7,681 bases of DNA from Clostridia bacterium (GCA_017409915.1 JAFQRU010000013.1:1-7681), one strand, 5' to 3'; positions 1 to 6,189 are shown, counted from the first letter of the stretch. A program made the numbers and translations. The notes: generated from the letters alone by a model not told the origin.

Positions 1-1115
1 TCGCACCACCACCAGGCAGGACCTTCACTTACGATAGCGTCTACTCCGTCTTTGGAGAAAGAACCGCTGAGTATTGAAAGGAGAGCGTTGTCAACAGGGT
101 TTAAACAGAACAATAATGTTTTAGGAAGTCCCTCTGCCTCTTCTAAATCGTTTAAGAATTCAACAACAGACTTTGAATCAACGCTGTTGCCTATTCCTGC
201 ATATCCGCCAGCCGGACCTGCAACGGCGCGAAGTCTTGAACTTGTTGTTCTCTGAGCTCCCATATGAAGCTGCATAACAATTTTGTTCTTCGCATATATT
301 CCGCCTAAGATTCGAAGGAGCTGACAGATAAGGGCGTTTTTATCTTCATCCTTTAATTCTTTTCCTTTTAAAAGGTCTTTAAAGCGTTTATCGTTCTTGC
401 CGTCATCCTTTATGTAAATAAATCCGTTATCTAATGAGTGGTCTGCAAAATTAAGTCCATTCTTTTTAAGATACTTTATTCTCTTTACCAGAGTCTCGGT
501 TAAGGACGCAAGGTCAACAATTTCTGTTTTGCATACCTTAGCCAGTTTTTCAAAAACCTCTTTCTTCACGCTTAAAAAGTCATCGCATCGGACAGAGAAA
601 GAGCAGTTAGCTTTTTCTTTAAGGCTCTTTACCTCGTCAGTTAAAGCTACGCAAGGCGCAATATATTCAACATTAAACTTTTTAAGAATTGCTTGAACTG
701 AAAATCCATCTTTTGAAAGCATTGCATTTGCTTTATCCCAAATCTTCTTGCAAGTTTTCGGGCTTGGGATATCCTTTATTCCAAACACACGGTCAAGTTC
801 CATTAATGACCAGTCAAACAAAGCGTTTCCAACAAGGGATGGAAAAATCTCACACCACTTTTCAAACTTCTCATATCCTGTTGCTTTTCCTGTTATATAT
901 TTTTCAGGAATACCGCAGATTCTCATTGCACGGTGCTTGTAAGGGTCAGATTCAAGCCAAAGCTCATAAATATTGTTAAACTTTCTGTCCTTTATCAAAT
1001 CGTCAACGGATAAATGGTTGTGGTAGTCAATAATTGGCAACTTCTTGGCGCAGTTATTATACAGTTTTTTCGCCATAGGTGTTGTCAGTAAAAAAGAGTC
1101 TTTATATATCTCCAT
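1..1115 (-). CDS. uxaC: Uronate isomerase (UxaC family), C-terminus cut by window edge
   Basis: Known members convert D-glucuronate to D-fructuronate or D-galacturonate to D-tagaturonate, the first cytoplasmic step of uronate catabolism. Reading the minus strand from the ATG at 1113-1115 gives an uninterrupted frame of about 371 codons to the left edge. The family is usually about 465 residues, so roughly 95 C-terminal residues lie outside. Visible family marks are the N-terminal metal-binding DYHNHL (H32, H34 of the amidohydrolase-type barrel), LWLESDPYKHRAMR, VGNALFDWSLMEL, a histidine in QLHMGAQR (H284), GLPKTLLFCLNPVDN, and GPAWWW at the cut end. The start is supported by GGGAGGG about 8 nt upstream. 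Compared with the classical HIGALRNNN...LGPD signature as I recall it, this protein reads HMGAQRTTSSRLR...AGPAGG, so it may belong to a separate subfamily with a different sugar acid substrate. It is transcribed divergently from an AraC regulator. The family call is firm; the gene symbol and exact substrate are less so. Confidence 0.9.
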   Translation of the reverse strand, partial: MEIYKDSFLLTTPMAKKLYNNCAKKLPIIDYHNHLSVDDLIKDRKFNNIYELWLESDPYKHRAMRICGIPEKYITGKATGYEKFEKWCEIFPSLVGNALFDWSLMELDRVFGIKDIPSPKTCKKIWDKANAMLSKDGFSVQAILKKFNVEYIAPCVALTDEVKSLKEKANCSFSVRCDDFLSVKKEVFEKLAKVCKTEIVDLASLTETLVKRIKYLKKNGLNFADHSLDNGFIYIKDDGKNDKRFKDLLKGKELKDEDKNALICQLLRILGGIYAKNKIVMQLHMGAQRTTSSRLRAVAGPAGGYAGIGNSVDSKSVVEFLNDLEEAEGLPKTLLFCLNPVDNALLSILSGSFSKDGVDAIVSEGPAWWWC

Positions 1116-1166
1116 TATTAGTCCCTCCCGAAAGCTTTATCTTTCGTCATTTTTCTTATTATCTTC

Positions 1167-1195
1167 ATTATAATTTAAAGAACTATATAAAACAA
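1167..1195 (-). promoter_or_regulatory. Putative sigma-A promoter of the uronate isomerase gene
   Basis: On the minus strand TTGTTT (1190-1195) and a perfect TATAAT (1167-1172) are separated by 17 nt. This leaves a leader of roughly 45 nt before the ATG at 1115. The perfect -10 with a half-matching -35 would suit a regulated promoter. A short inverted repeat lies across the -35. Assigned by consensus only. Confidence 0.6.
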
Positions 1196-1200
1196 TATAG
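1183..1200. promoter_or_regulatory. Candidate operator: inverted repeat over the -35 of uxaC
   Basis: CTATAT and ATATAG form perfect 6-bp arms around a 6-nt spacer (AAAACA). The repeat covers the predicted -35 box of the minus-strand promoter, where a bound protein would block polymerase. The surrounding DNA is very AT-rich, so chance symmetry is quite possible. No regulator is assigned. Confidence 0.3.
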
Positions 1201-1239
1201 AAAAAAGCCTATTTTTTATAAAAAAAGTCCATAACCTTA

Positions 1240-1268
1240 TTGACAGTTTTCCCTTTATTTGATATATT
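1240..1268 (+). promoter_or_regulatory. Near-consensus sigma-A promoter of the first AraC-family gene
   Basis: TTGACA (1240-1245), a 17-nt spacer and TATATT (1263-1268) match the sigma-A consensus at 11 of 12 positions. Transcription would begin near 1275, giving a leader of about 23 nt with AGGGGGA (1284-1290) placed 7 nt before the ATG at 1298. Such a strong core promoter suggests steady expression of the regulator. It lies back to back with the uxaC promoter, about 45 bp apart. Confidence 0.85.
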
Positions 1269-1297
1269 ATTGTTAGAAAGAACAGGGGGAAACTCAG

Positions 1298-2041
1298 ATG
1301 TTTAATTTTGTCGTTGATAATATTGAGTTTGTTGTAAAAAGGTCATATCCGCCAAACAGCAGCTACTCTATTTCCAAGAAAAATACATACAGATTGGTTT
1401 ATATTTTGGAAGGCTCGGCGGCTTTCTGCTTTGAAAACGAAAAAATGATCTCGAAAAAAGGAGATATTCTTCTCCTTGCCCCTGCCAACGACCACGAAGT
1501 TAAAGTTATAGGAGACGAAAACTACGCCTTTATATCTATGTCCTTTTCCGCGGAGATTTCCCATTTCTTCTCTGTTTATCAGGCCAACAAACCTGAGGCA
1601 GAGGAAATTTTCAAAAATGCTTACAGGCTTTTCACTATGAATGATGAATACAAGCAGTTTTATGTTAAAGGATATATTTATCCCCTTGTTTGCGACATCA
1701 TTAAAGAGAATAATCCTATCGTTTTTTCAAAGCCTGAAATTGAGAGAGTTATCGTCTTTATAAACCAGAATTACTGCAACAAAATAACCTTAGATGAGCT
1801 TTCCGAGATAAGCGGATACAGTCTTACTCACTTTAAAAGACTTTTCCTTGAACACACAAAAACTTCTCCCAAAAAATACATAAATCATCTTCGGATAAAT
1901 AAGGCCAAAAACCTGCTTAAATCCAATTTATTTACCATAAGCGAGGTTGCCGTCCGGTGCGGTTTTGAGAACATTTATTATTTCTCAAATGCCTTCAAAA
2001 AGGAAACGGGACTATCCCCAAAAGAATATATGAAAAAATAG
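1298..2041 (+). CDS. AraC-family transcriptional regulator (cupin sensor plus double HTH)
   Basis: A cytoplasmic one-component regulator of 247 residues. The N-terminal half (about 1-90) is a cupin-like sugar-binding fold, with YRLVYILEGSAAF near 31-43 and the turn KKGDILLLAPANDHEV near 53-68. The C-terminal half (about 148-247) is the AraC DNA-binding domain. Its first helix-turn-helix is at about 163-184 (ITLDELSEISGYSLTHFKRLF). The second is at about 212-236 (ISEVAVRCGF...YYFSNAFKKETG), followed by the family signature GLSPKEYMKK. The start has AGGGGGA 7 nt upstream. The gene is divergent from the uronate isomerase gene, the usual layout for an AraC regulator and its target, so it probably senses a uronate or derived sugar (inference). 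Its TAG stop lies within the downstream terminator hairpin. The family is certain; the ligand is unknown. Confidence 0.95.
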   Translation: MFNFVVDNIEFVVKRSYPPNSSYSISKKNTYRLVYILEGSAAFCFENEKMISKKGDILLLAPANDHEVKVIGDENYAFISMSFSAEISHFFSVYQANKPEAEEIFKNAYRLFTMNDEYKQFYVKGYIYPLVCDIIKENNPIVFSKPEIERVIVFINQNYCNKITLDELSEISGYSLTHFKRLFLEHTKTSPKKYINHLRINKAKNLLKSNLFTISEVAVRCGFENIYYFSNAFKKETGLSPKEYMKK

Positions 2042-2068
2042 GTTGTCAAAATCGACAACCTATTTTTT
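2033..2068. terminator. Bidirectional intrinsic terminator shared by convergent genes
   Basis: A perfect 15-bp stem (2033-2047 with 2054-2068) encloses a 6-nt loop AAAATC. The outer six pairs are A/T, so each strand ends in a run of six U residues. The hairpin therefore serves the AraC gene on the plus strand and the acetyltransferase gene on the minus strand. The AraC TAG stop (2039-2041) is inside the left arm. The acetyltransferase TAA stop (2067-2069) overlaps the right arm. Confidence 0.93.
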
Positions 2069-2534
2069 ATAGTATCTTTTCCATTCCTATTTTTTGAGGG
2101 ACAAGTCCCATTTTTTCGTAGAATTTAAGGGCGTCCGTATTACAAGACCAGACATTTAAGGTCAGGTTATAAAAACCCTCTTTCTTTGCAAAATCAAGGA
2201 CATATTCATATAATTCCTTGCCTATATGCTGTCCCCTTGCACTTTCGTCGACACAGAGGTCATCAATATAAAGAGTTTTTATATCGGTCAAAATATTGTT
2301 ATCTTTATGCTGCTCAATAATACAAAAGGCATATCCTGTAACCTCTCCCTCATCTTCTGCTACGAAAATCGGTCTTTCATCATCGGCAATAATTTTTAGA
2401 AGTTCCTCGTCGGTATATTTTTTTGAGTTCGGCTTAAATATATCGGGTCTTCCATTATGATGCACCATAAGCACCTGACAAAGAAGCTTGTTTATATCAT
2501 TTAAATCTTTTTCTTTTGCTCGTCTTATAATCAT
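2067..2534 (-). CDS. GNAT-family N-acetyltransferase
   Basis: A 155-residue single-domain protein that should transfer an acetyl group from acetyl-CoA to an amine; the acceptor cannot be read from the sequence. GNAT features in order are the N-terminal MIIRRAKEKDLNDI, strand PIFVAEDEGEVTGYAF (about 55-70), the acetyl-CoA loop LCVDESARGQHIGKELYEY (about 93-111), and the C-terminal LNVWSCNTDALKFYEKMGL (about 126-144) with the usual tyrosine (Y139). The pyrophosphate loop normally reads R/Q-x-x-G-x-G/A. Here it is R-G-Q-H-I-G, with histidine at the first glycine position. The start follows the stop of the SdpI-like gene by 1 nt, and its GGAGGGG site lies in the end of that gene, so the two are co-transcribed and probably translationally coupled. 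It ends in the shared bidirectional terminator. Confidence 0.9.
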   Translation of the reverse strand: MIIRRAKEKDLNDINKLLCQVLMVHHNGRPDIFKPNSKKYTDEELLKIIADDERPIFVAEDEGEVTGYAFCIIEQHKDNNILTDIKTLYIDDLCVDESARGQHIGKELYEYVLDFAKKEGFYNLTLNVWSCNTDALKFYEKMGLVPQKIGMEKIL

Positions 2535-2535
2535 T

Positions 2536-3147
2536 TTATTTTCGCCCCTCCACTATTCCATAAATCGCACTGATAATTGCATAAGGAATTAACAAAATCA
2601 GGCAAACAACCGTCCAGATTGGCGGGAGAAATACACTTATAAGGAAGAGAACCCCCATAATGACTGTTGCAAAACCGATAAAGCGATTGATTTTCTTGGC
2701 TTTTTCAGTGCTTAAATCATAATTTTTGATATAGTCGAATTTCGGCAGATAATTACCTATAACCATCAAAATAGCCGCTACCAGAACACCTGCAACTTTT
2801 CTCATATCAAAATTCCAGCCGAGTCCATATCCCAGTGTTGCTACATATAATGCCAACGTAACAAATGTAACAAGCCACTTGATAACTCTATCAATTTTGG
2901 ATTTTTCTCCGTATTTATGTGCATTTATGTCATTTACAAAACAGCCGACAGTTTGCAACACCACCATCAAAAAAGGCAGCCCGAAAACAACAAAGCCTTT
3001 TGAGGCAAAATTGTCAGGCTCTCCGTATATATTAAAATGAATTGCCAGCGTTTCGGGGAGTTTTTCCCACAGAGCAAGACCTAAAAGTATAGGCAAAAGG
3101 CAAACAACGCTTGTTATAAGCCATATTTTCCATTTGAAATATTTCAT
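2536..3147 (-). CDS. SdpI/DUF1648-family integral membrane protein
   Basis: A 203-residue hydrophobic protein with about six predicted membrane helices (roughly 8-27, 51-71, 89-108, 117-135, 156-173 and 177-198). The region after helix 1 matches the DUF1648 signature (LPETLAIHFNIYGEPDNFASKG, about 30-51, P-x-x-x-x-x-H-x-N-x-x-G pattern). GNYLPK (131-136) is the start of the SdpI C-terminal motif. Bacillus SdpI is the immunity protein and signal transducer for the SdpC toxin, but most homologues are uncharacterised. No toxin gene or ArsR-type repressor is adjacent, so an immunity role should not be assumed. The typical GIRTPWTL stretch after GNYLPK is missing and the segment to NRFIG is about 9 residues shorter than usual. 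The start has GGGAGGT 8 nt upstream. It is the first gene of a pair with the acetyltransferase. Confidence 0.85.
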   Translation of the reverse strand: MKYFKWKIWLITSVVCLLPILLGLALWEKLPETLAIHFNIYGEPDNFASKGFVVFGLPFLMVVLQTVGCFVNDINAHKYGEKSKIDRVIKWLVTFVTLALYVATLGYGLGWNFDMRKVAGVLVAAILMVIGNYLPKFDYIKNYDLSTEKAKKINRFIGFATVIMGVLFLISVFLPPIWTVVCLILLIPYAIISAIYGIVEGRK

Positions 3148-3186
3148 TCTTTTTTACCTCCCGTCATAGAGTCCTTTTCAAAATAA

Positions 3187-3215
3187 ATTCTATCACCCCT
3201 TTTTCTCTTTGTCAA
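3187..3215 (-). promoter_or_regulatory. Near-consensus sigma-A promoter of the SdpI-like/GNAT operon
   Basis: On the minus strand a perfect TTGACA (3210-3215) and TAGAAT (3187-3192) are separated by exactly 17 nt, an 11 of 12 match to consensus. Transcription should start near 3180, leaving a leader of about 33 nt. The -35 box begins directly after the U-tract of the upstream operon's terminator, so this pair is insulated from the sugar operon and probably expressed constitutively. Confidence 0.85.
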
Positions 3216-3216
3216 T

Positions 3217-3242
3217 AAAAAATCCCGGTTATCCCGGGATTT
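3217..3242 (-). terminator. Intrinsic terminator of the epimerase/dehydrogenase operon
   Basis: AAATCCCGG (3220-3228) pairs perfectly with CCGGGATTT (3234-3242) around a 5-nt loop, a 9-bp GC-cored stem. On the minus strand it is followed by a run of U residues (3217-3222). It starts 5 nt after the stop codon of the last dehydrogenase gene. The plus strand has little U-tract after the stem, so termination should be mainly in the minus direction. Confidence 0.88.
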
Positions 3243-3247
3243 CTTTA

Positions 3248-4267
3248 TTAATTACTTTTCTCAAAGTTCTTTGTGCCTACTTCATAGATATTGCAAATAA
3301 GCTTTTGAATTTTAAGAGCTTCTCTTCCGCTTATGGCAGGCTCAGTGTCAGTTTCAACAGCTTTATAGAAATCTGCAATCTGGCGGATATGCTGAAATCC
3401 CCAGTAATCCTTGCCGTCTTCATAAACAACATCAGGGTCAACGGAAGTTTTTGCGCTGAAACAACTGCCGTCATTCATAATGATTTCGGCATTGTCATAA
3501 TCCATTATGACCTTTCCGTTTTCACAGAGAAGTCTTATCTCAATAGGGTCGTCACAGCCATAGTTATTCATTGCCCAAAAACCAAGGGTTGCTCCGTTTT
3601 TATATCTTATAAAACCTTCCGCTGTATCGTCAACTTCCATAATGGAGTGCCCACGGTTAGAAAGATGAGCCTGAACACTTTCAACTTCGTCATTTATAAA
3701 CCAGTTGGCAAGGTCAACAGAATGGATTGCCTGGTCGATTAAAACACCGCCGCCCTCTTTCTCCCATGTGCCTTTCCAATCGGAGAGGCTGTAATATTCA
3801 TCAGGCTTGCACCAAGTCAAAACAACTCTTGCTGAAATTACTTTTCCCAGCGTGCCGTCTTCAATCTTTTCTTTAACAAGCTTTGATGCATCGTTATATC
3901 TGCACTGGAAGATAATCCCGTATTTGACATTGTTTTTCTCTGCAAGTTCGACATTTCTAAGACCATCTTCATACTTTATGCTCATTGGCTTTTCACAAAG
4001 AACATGAACCCCTGCTTCGATTGCATATTTTGAAATAATAGGATGGAGATAATGAGGAACGCAAACATGGACAACATCAATATTATCCTTGTTTATCATT
4101 TCCTTATAATCATAATAAGCTTTGCAGTTATATTTTGCCGCGGCCTTATCGGCACGATCCTTTTTAATATCGCAAACGCCAACTATTTGTGAATTTTCCA
4201 AATGATGGGCGCTTGTTGCGTGCATTGTAAAAATATTTCCGCATCCTACAATTCCTACCCTAAGCAT
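3248..4267 (-). CDS. Gfo/Idh/MocA-family NAD(P)-dependent dehydrogenase (third gene of sugar operon)
   Basis: A 339-residue cytoplasmic oxidoreductase that should oxidise or reduce a hydroxyl/keto group on a sugar, sugar acid or inositol. The N-terminal Rossmann fold begins MLRVGIVGCGNIFTMHA (G8, G10; the third glycine position is F13). The family CEKP motif is at 91-94, with K93 the expected catalytic lysine. The C-terminal alpha/beta domain carries GGGVLIDQAIHSVDL (172-186), with D178 and H182 in the D-x3-H spacing seen in inositol dehydrogenases. The length is typical. Its ATG overlaps the end of the preceding dehydrogenase gene by 8 nt in another frame. Its GGAGG site (4277-4281) is inside that gene, so translation is coupled. 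A terminator follows the stop at once. The family is firm; substrate and cofactor preference are unknown. Confidence 0.93.
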   Translation of the reverse strand: MLRVGIVGCGNIFTMHATSAHHLENSQIVGVCDIKKDRADKAAAKYNCKAYYDYKEMINKDNIDVVHVCVPHYLHPIISKYAIEAGVHVLCEKPMSIKYEDGLRNVELAEKNNVKYGIIFQCRYNDASKLVKEKIEDGTLGKVISARVVLTWCKPDEYYSLSDWKGTWEKEGGGVLIDQAIHSVDLANWFINDEVESVQAHLSNRGHSIMEVDDTAEGFIRYKNGATLGFWAMNNYGCDDPIEIRLLCENGKVIMDYDNAEIIMNDGSCFSAKTSVDPDVVYEDGKDYWGFQHIRQIADFYKAVETDTEPAISGREALKIQKLICNIYEVGTKNFEKSN

Positions 4268-5240
4268 TCTTTATTTCCTCCAATACATAGTTAAGGGAAG
4301 ATGCTCCATCACATAATATTGCTCTTTCAACTTTTGTGTTATTCTTTGCACAGTCTGTGAAGTATACAAGCTCGTTATAGTATCCGCCTAAGTCAGAAAC
4401 ATTTCCGCCTTCAAAGCCGTCTCCCGCAACTTCCTGCTTTTCAATCTTGATTTCTTCCGCCTTATCGGTTGTATAAAGCATAAACTTACCGCCTGCATTT
4501 TCAACAACACCCTTTTCAAACACAACTCTGAATGTTGCTTCAAAAGGATGTGTCCCCGGAAGAGCCCATGTTCCCTCAACGCTTACAACGAAATCGTCAT
4601 AAACCAAGAGAGAATTAATGTATGAAGCCTGTTCCCCTGCTATATTCTTAACTGATTTAATTTTGTTTGGTTTGCCGAACTGGGAAAGAACATAGTCCAT
4701 ATCGTGGATATGTAAATCCTGAGCCGCTCCGCCTGAAAGCTCATTCTTTAAGAGCCAGTCATTCCAGCCCCATGTCGGAATTGGACTTAATCTTCTGAAA
4801 TTAGCATTTAAAATTTTGCCAAGCTCACCTGACTTAATAATTTCAGCAAGCTTAACATATTCATCCCAGAATCTTATAACCTGACCAACCTGAACATTTG
4901 CGCCTGTTTTCTTAGCAGCCTTAATCATCTGCGCTCCCTGCTTTTTAGTCAGTGCAACAGGCTTTTCAACGAAAACATATTTTACTTTATCCATAGCAGC
5001 GATTGCATATTCGCTGTGGAGATATGTTGGAAGACAGATATCGATAACATCAACATCTGCATTATTTATTAAGTCGTAGCCGTCAGCATAAATTTCAGCC
5101 TTTGTTCCCTCTGCCAATTTCTCTGCACATTCGCGTCTTAAATCAGCAAAAGCCACAACCTCAACACCCTCTATATTTTTGTAGCAGTTAGCGTGCATTG
5201 TTCCCATAAATCCGCAACCGATTAATCCAACCTTTAACAT
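4260..5240 (-). CDS. Gfo/Idh/MocA-family NAD(P)-dependent dehydrogenase (second gene of sugar operon)
   Basis: A 326-residue cytoplasmic oxidoreductase. The Rossmann N-terminus is MLKVGLIGCGFMGTMHANCY, with full G8-x-G10-x-x-G13. FADLRRECAEKLAE follows strand 2; an acidic residue there often means NAD rather than NADP, but this is only suggestive. VEKP is at 91-94 (catalytic K93). SGGAAQDLHIHDMDYV (169-184) supplies D175 and H179, the D-x3-H pair of inositol 2-dehydrogenase-like enzymes. WGWNDW (157-162) is a probable substrate-pocket segment. The start lies 2 nt after the epimerase stop, and its GGGAGG site (5249-5254) overlaps the epimerase's last codons. It shares the ML[KR]VG..GCG...TMHA start with the following dehydrogenase but differs in length and substrate-side segments, so the two are paralogues with probably different substrates or steps. 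Confidence 0.93.
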   Translation of the reverse strand: MLKVGLIGCGFMGTMHANCYKNIEGVEVVAFADLRRECAEKLAEGTKAEIYADGYDLINNADVDVIDICLPTYLHSEYAIAAMDKVKYVFVEKPVALTKKQGAQMIKAAKKTGANVQVGQVIRFWDEYVKLAEIIKSGELGKILNANFRRLSPIPTWGWNDWLLKNELSGGAAQDLHIHDMDYVLSQFGKPNKIKSVKNIAGEQASYINSLLVYDDFVVSVEGTWALPGTHPFEATFRVVFEKGVVENAGGKFMLYTTDKAEEIKIEKQEVAGDGFEGGNVSDLGGYYNELVYFTDCAKNNTKVERAILCDGASSLNYVLEEIKNA

Positions 5241-5242
5241 AA

Positions 5243-6079
5243 TTATTTCCTCCCTAAAATTTTGTCCATTGAATAAGATGTATTATAAAGAATAGCCTCA
5301 GGATAATGTGTATACGGCGGGAGCATTTCCGCTGTAACCCAACCGTCATAGCCGATTTTATCAAACTGTGCCATAACATTCGGCCAGTTAACTTCTCCTG
5401 CGAGGAGGTCAACAAAGCCGTGTAAATCCCCTGCTGCCCGTCTGTAATCCTTAAAGTGAACCTTTTTAATTCTCTTATTTAAAATCTTAATCCACTGCTC
5501 CGGATAGCCTGAGAATAACACATTTCCGACATCGAAATATGAGCCTACATATTCACTTCCCACTTCGTCAATAAACTGTGCCATTTCCATTGGAGAAAGC
5601 AAAAATCTGTTCCATACATTTTCAACTCCAATATGAACGCCAAGTTTCTCTGCCACAGGGGCAAGTTCGCGAAGTGCAGATAAAGCTCTCTCATATGCTG
5701 TGTCATACTCAACAATCTCGCCCGGGTCAAAAGCAACCTCAACAGCACCCGGAACAACCAGAATTGTGTCACAACCAAGCCAAGCGGCAACCTGCAACTG
5801 CTTCTTTGTTATTTCCTTTGCCTTTTTAACATTTTCTTCATTTGCCGATGTATAATTATATGTCCAGTAAAGTCCGCTTGCAAGGCTATAAAGCTCTAAG
5901 CCTATCTCATCCGCCATAGCTTTTACTTTTTTGATGTCTTCTTCTGTTGAGTCCATTGAAACCATTCCGTGCTCGTCAAGAGCAAGTTCAATTCCGTCAA
6001 ACCCTGCATCTTTTGCAAGAAGCATACACTTTTTAAGGTCTGTTTCCGCAAAGGACCAAATACTTATACCTTTTTTCAT
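5243..6079 (-). CDS. TIM-barrel sugar (phosphate) isomerase/epimerase, first gene of sugar operon
   Basis: A 278-residue protein of the xylose-isomerase-like/AP endonuclease 2 superfamily (COG1082 type), which includes ketose 3-epimerases, UlaE-type 5-phosphate epimerases and inosose enzymes IolE/IolI. Barrel strands are visible at GISIWSF (4-10), DGIELALDEHG (28-38), LELYSLASGLYW (61-72), CDTILVVPGA (103-112), VHIGVENVWNRF (148-159), GSYFDVGNVLFSG (179-191), IKKVHFKDY (204-212) and GWVTAEMLPP (246-255). E153, D183, H208 and E251 occur in the order and approximate spacing of the divalent-metal site of D-tagatose 3-epimerase and UlaE enzymes. The start has AAGGAGG 8 nt upstream. It leads the operon, and both dehydrogenase genes follow without room for another promoter. 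Exact substrate, and whether it is phosphorylated, cannot be told. Confidence 0.9.
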   Translation of the reverse strand: MKKGISIWSFAETDLKKCMLLAKDAGFDGIELALDEHGMVSMDSTEEDIKKVKAMADEIGLELYSLASGLYWTYNYTSANEENVKKAKEITKKQLQVAAWLGCDTILVVPGAVEVAFDPGEIVEYDTAYERALSALRELAPVAEKLGVHIGVENVWNRFLLSPMEMAQFIDEVGSEYVGSYFDVGNVLFSGYPEQWIKILNKRIKKVHFKDYRRAAGDLHGFVDLLAGEVNWPNVMAQFDKIGYDGWVTAEMLPPYTHYPEAILYNTSYSMDKILGRK

Positions 6080-6111
6080 ACAAAAAACCTCCTTGATTAT
6101 TTGTTACTAAT

Positions 6112-6140
6112 ATGATAAAATACAAATATGAGCTTTGGAA
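6112..6140 (-). promoter_or_regulatory. Weak putative promoter of the epimerase/dehydrogenase operon
   Basis: On the minus strand TATCAT (6112-6117) is a five-of-six -10 match. TTCCAA (6135-6140) sits 17 nt upstream and matches the -35 consensus at only three positions. It would give a leader of about 27 nt containing AAGGAGG. A weak -35 fits a promoter that needs an activator, such as the divergent AraC protein. Other -10 choices in this AT-rich stretch are possible. Confidence 0.4.
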
Positions 6141-6161
6141 TATATTTTTTTATTCAAAAGG

Positions 6162-6167
6162 TATAAT
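6162..6167 (+). promoter_or_regulatory. Putative -10 box of the second AraC-family gene
   Basis: A perfect TATAAT lies 22 nt before the ATG at 6190, so transcription would start near 6174, just ahead of AAGGAG (6177-6182). No convincing -35 is found at 16-18 nt spacing. The expected -35 position overlaps that of the divergent operon promoter, so the two promoters may compete or share an activator site. Confidence 0.4.
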
Positions 6168-6189
6168 TTTGTAAACAAGGAGTTTTTAA

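Noticed and set aside
52..255. 67-codon plus-strand open frame near the left edge
   Set aside because: It is antisense to the conserved LPKTLLFCLNPVDN and AGPAGG segments of the isomerase and has no protein-like features of its own.
689..979. Plus-strand open frames of 96 and 64 codons within the left-hand region
   Set aside because: They are shadows of the uronate isomerase gene, which is continuous on the minus strand through this whole stretch.
1196..1220. Possible hairpin TATAGAAAAAA/TTTTTTATA in the divergent promoter region
   Set aside because: The arms do not match exactly and consist almost only of A/T, as expected by chance in this composition. It is not placed to act as a terminator or riboswitch.
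2536..3147. Assigning the SdpI-like gene as a bacteriocin immunity gene
   Set aside because: No SdpC-like toxin, SdpA/SdpB maturation gene or ArsR-type repressor is next to it, and the family motif is altered, so the specific role is unsupported.
3209..3742. 177-codon plus-strand open frame antisense to the last dehydrogenase gene
   Set aside because: It has no family resemblance and begins in the terminator/promoter region. The minus strand there carries a clear, full-length dehydrogenase with all motifs.
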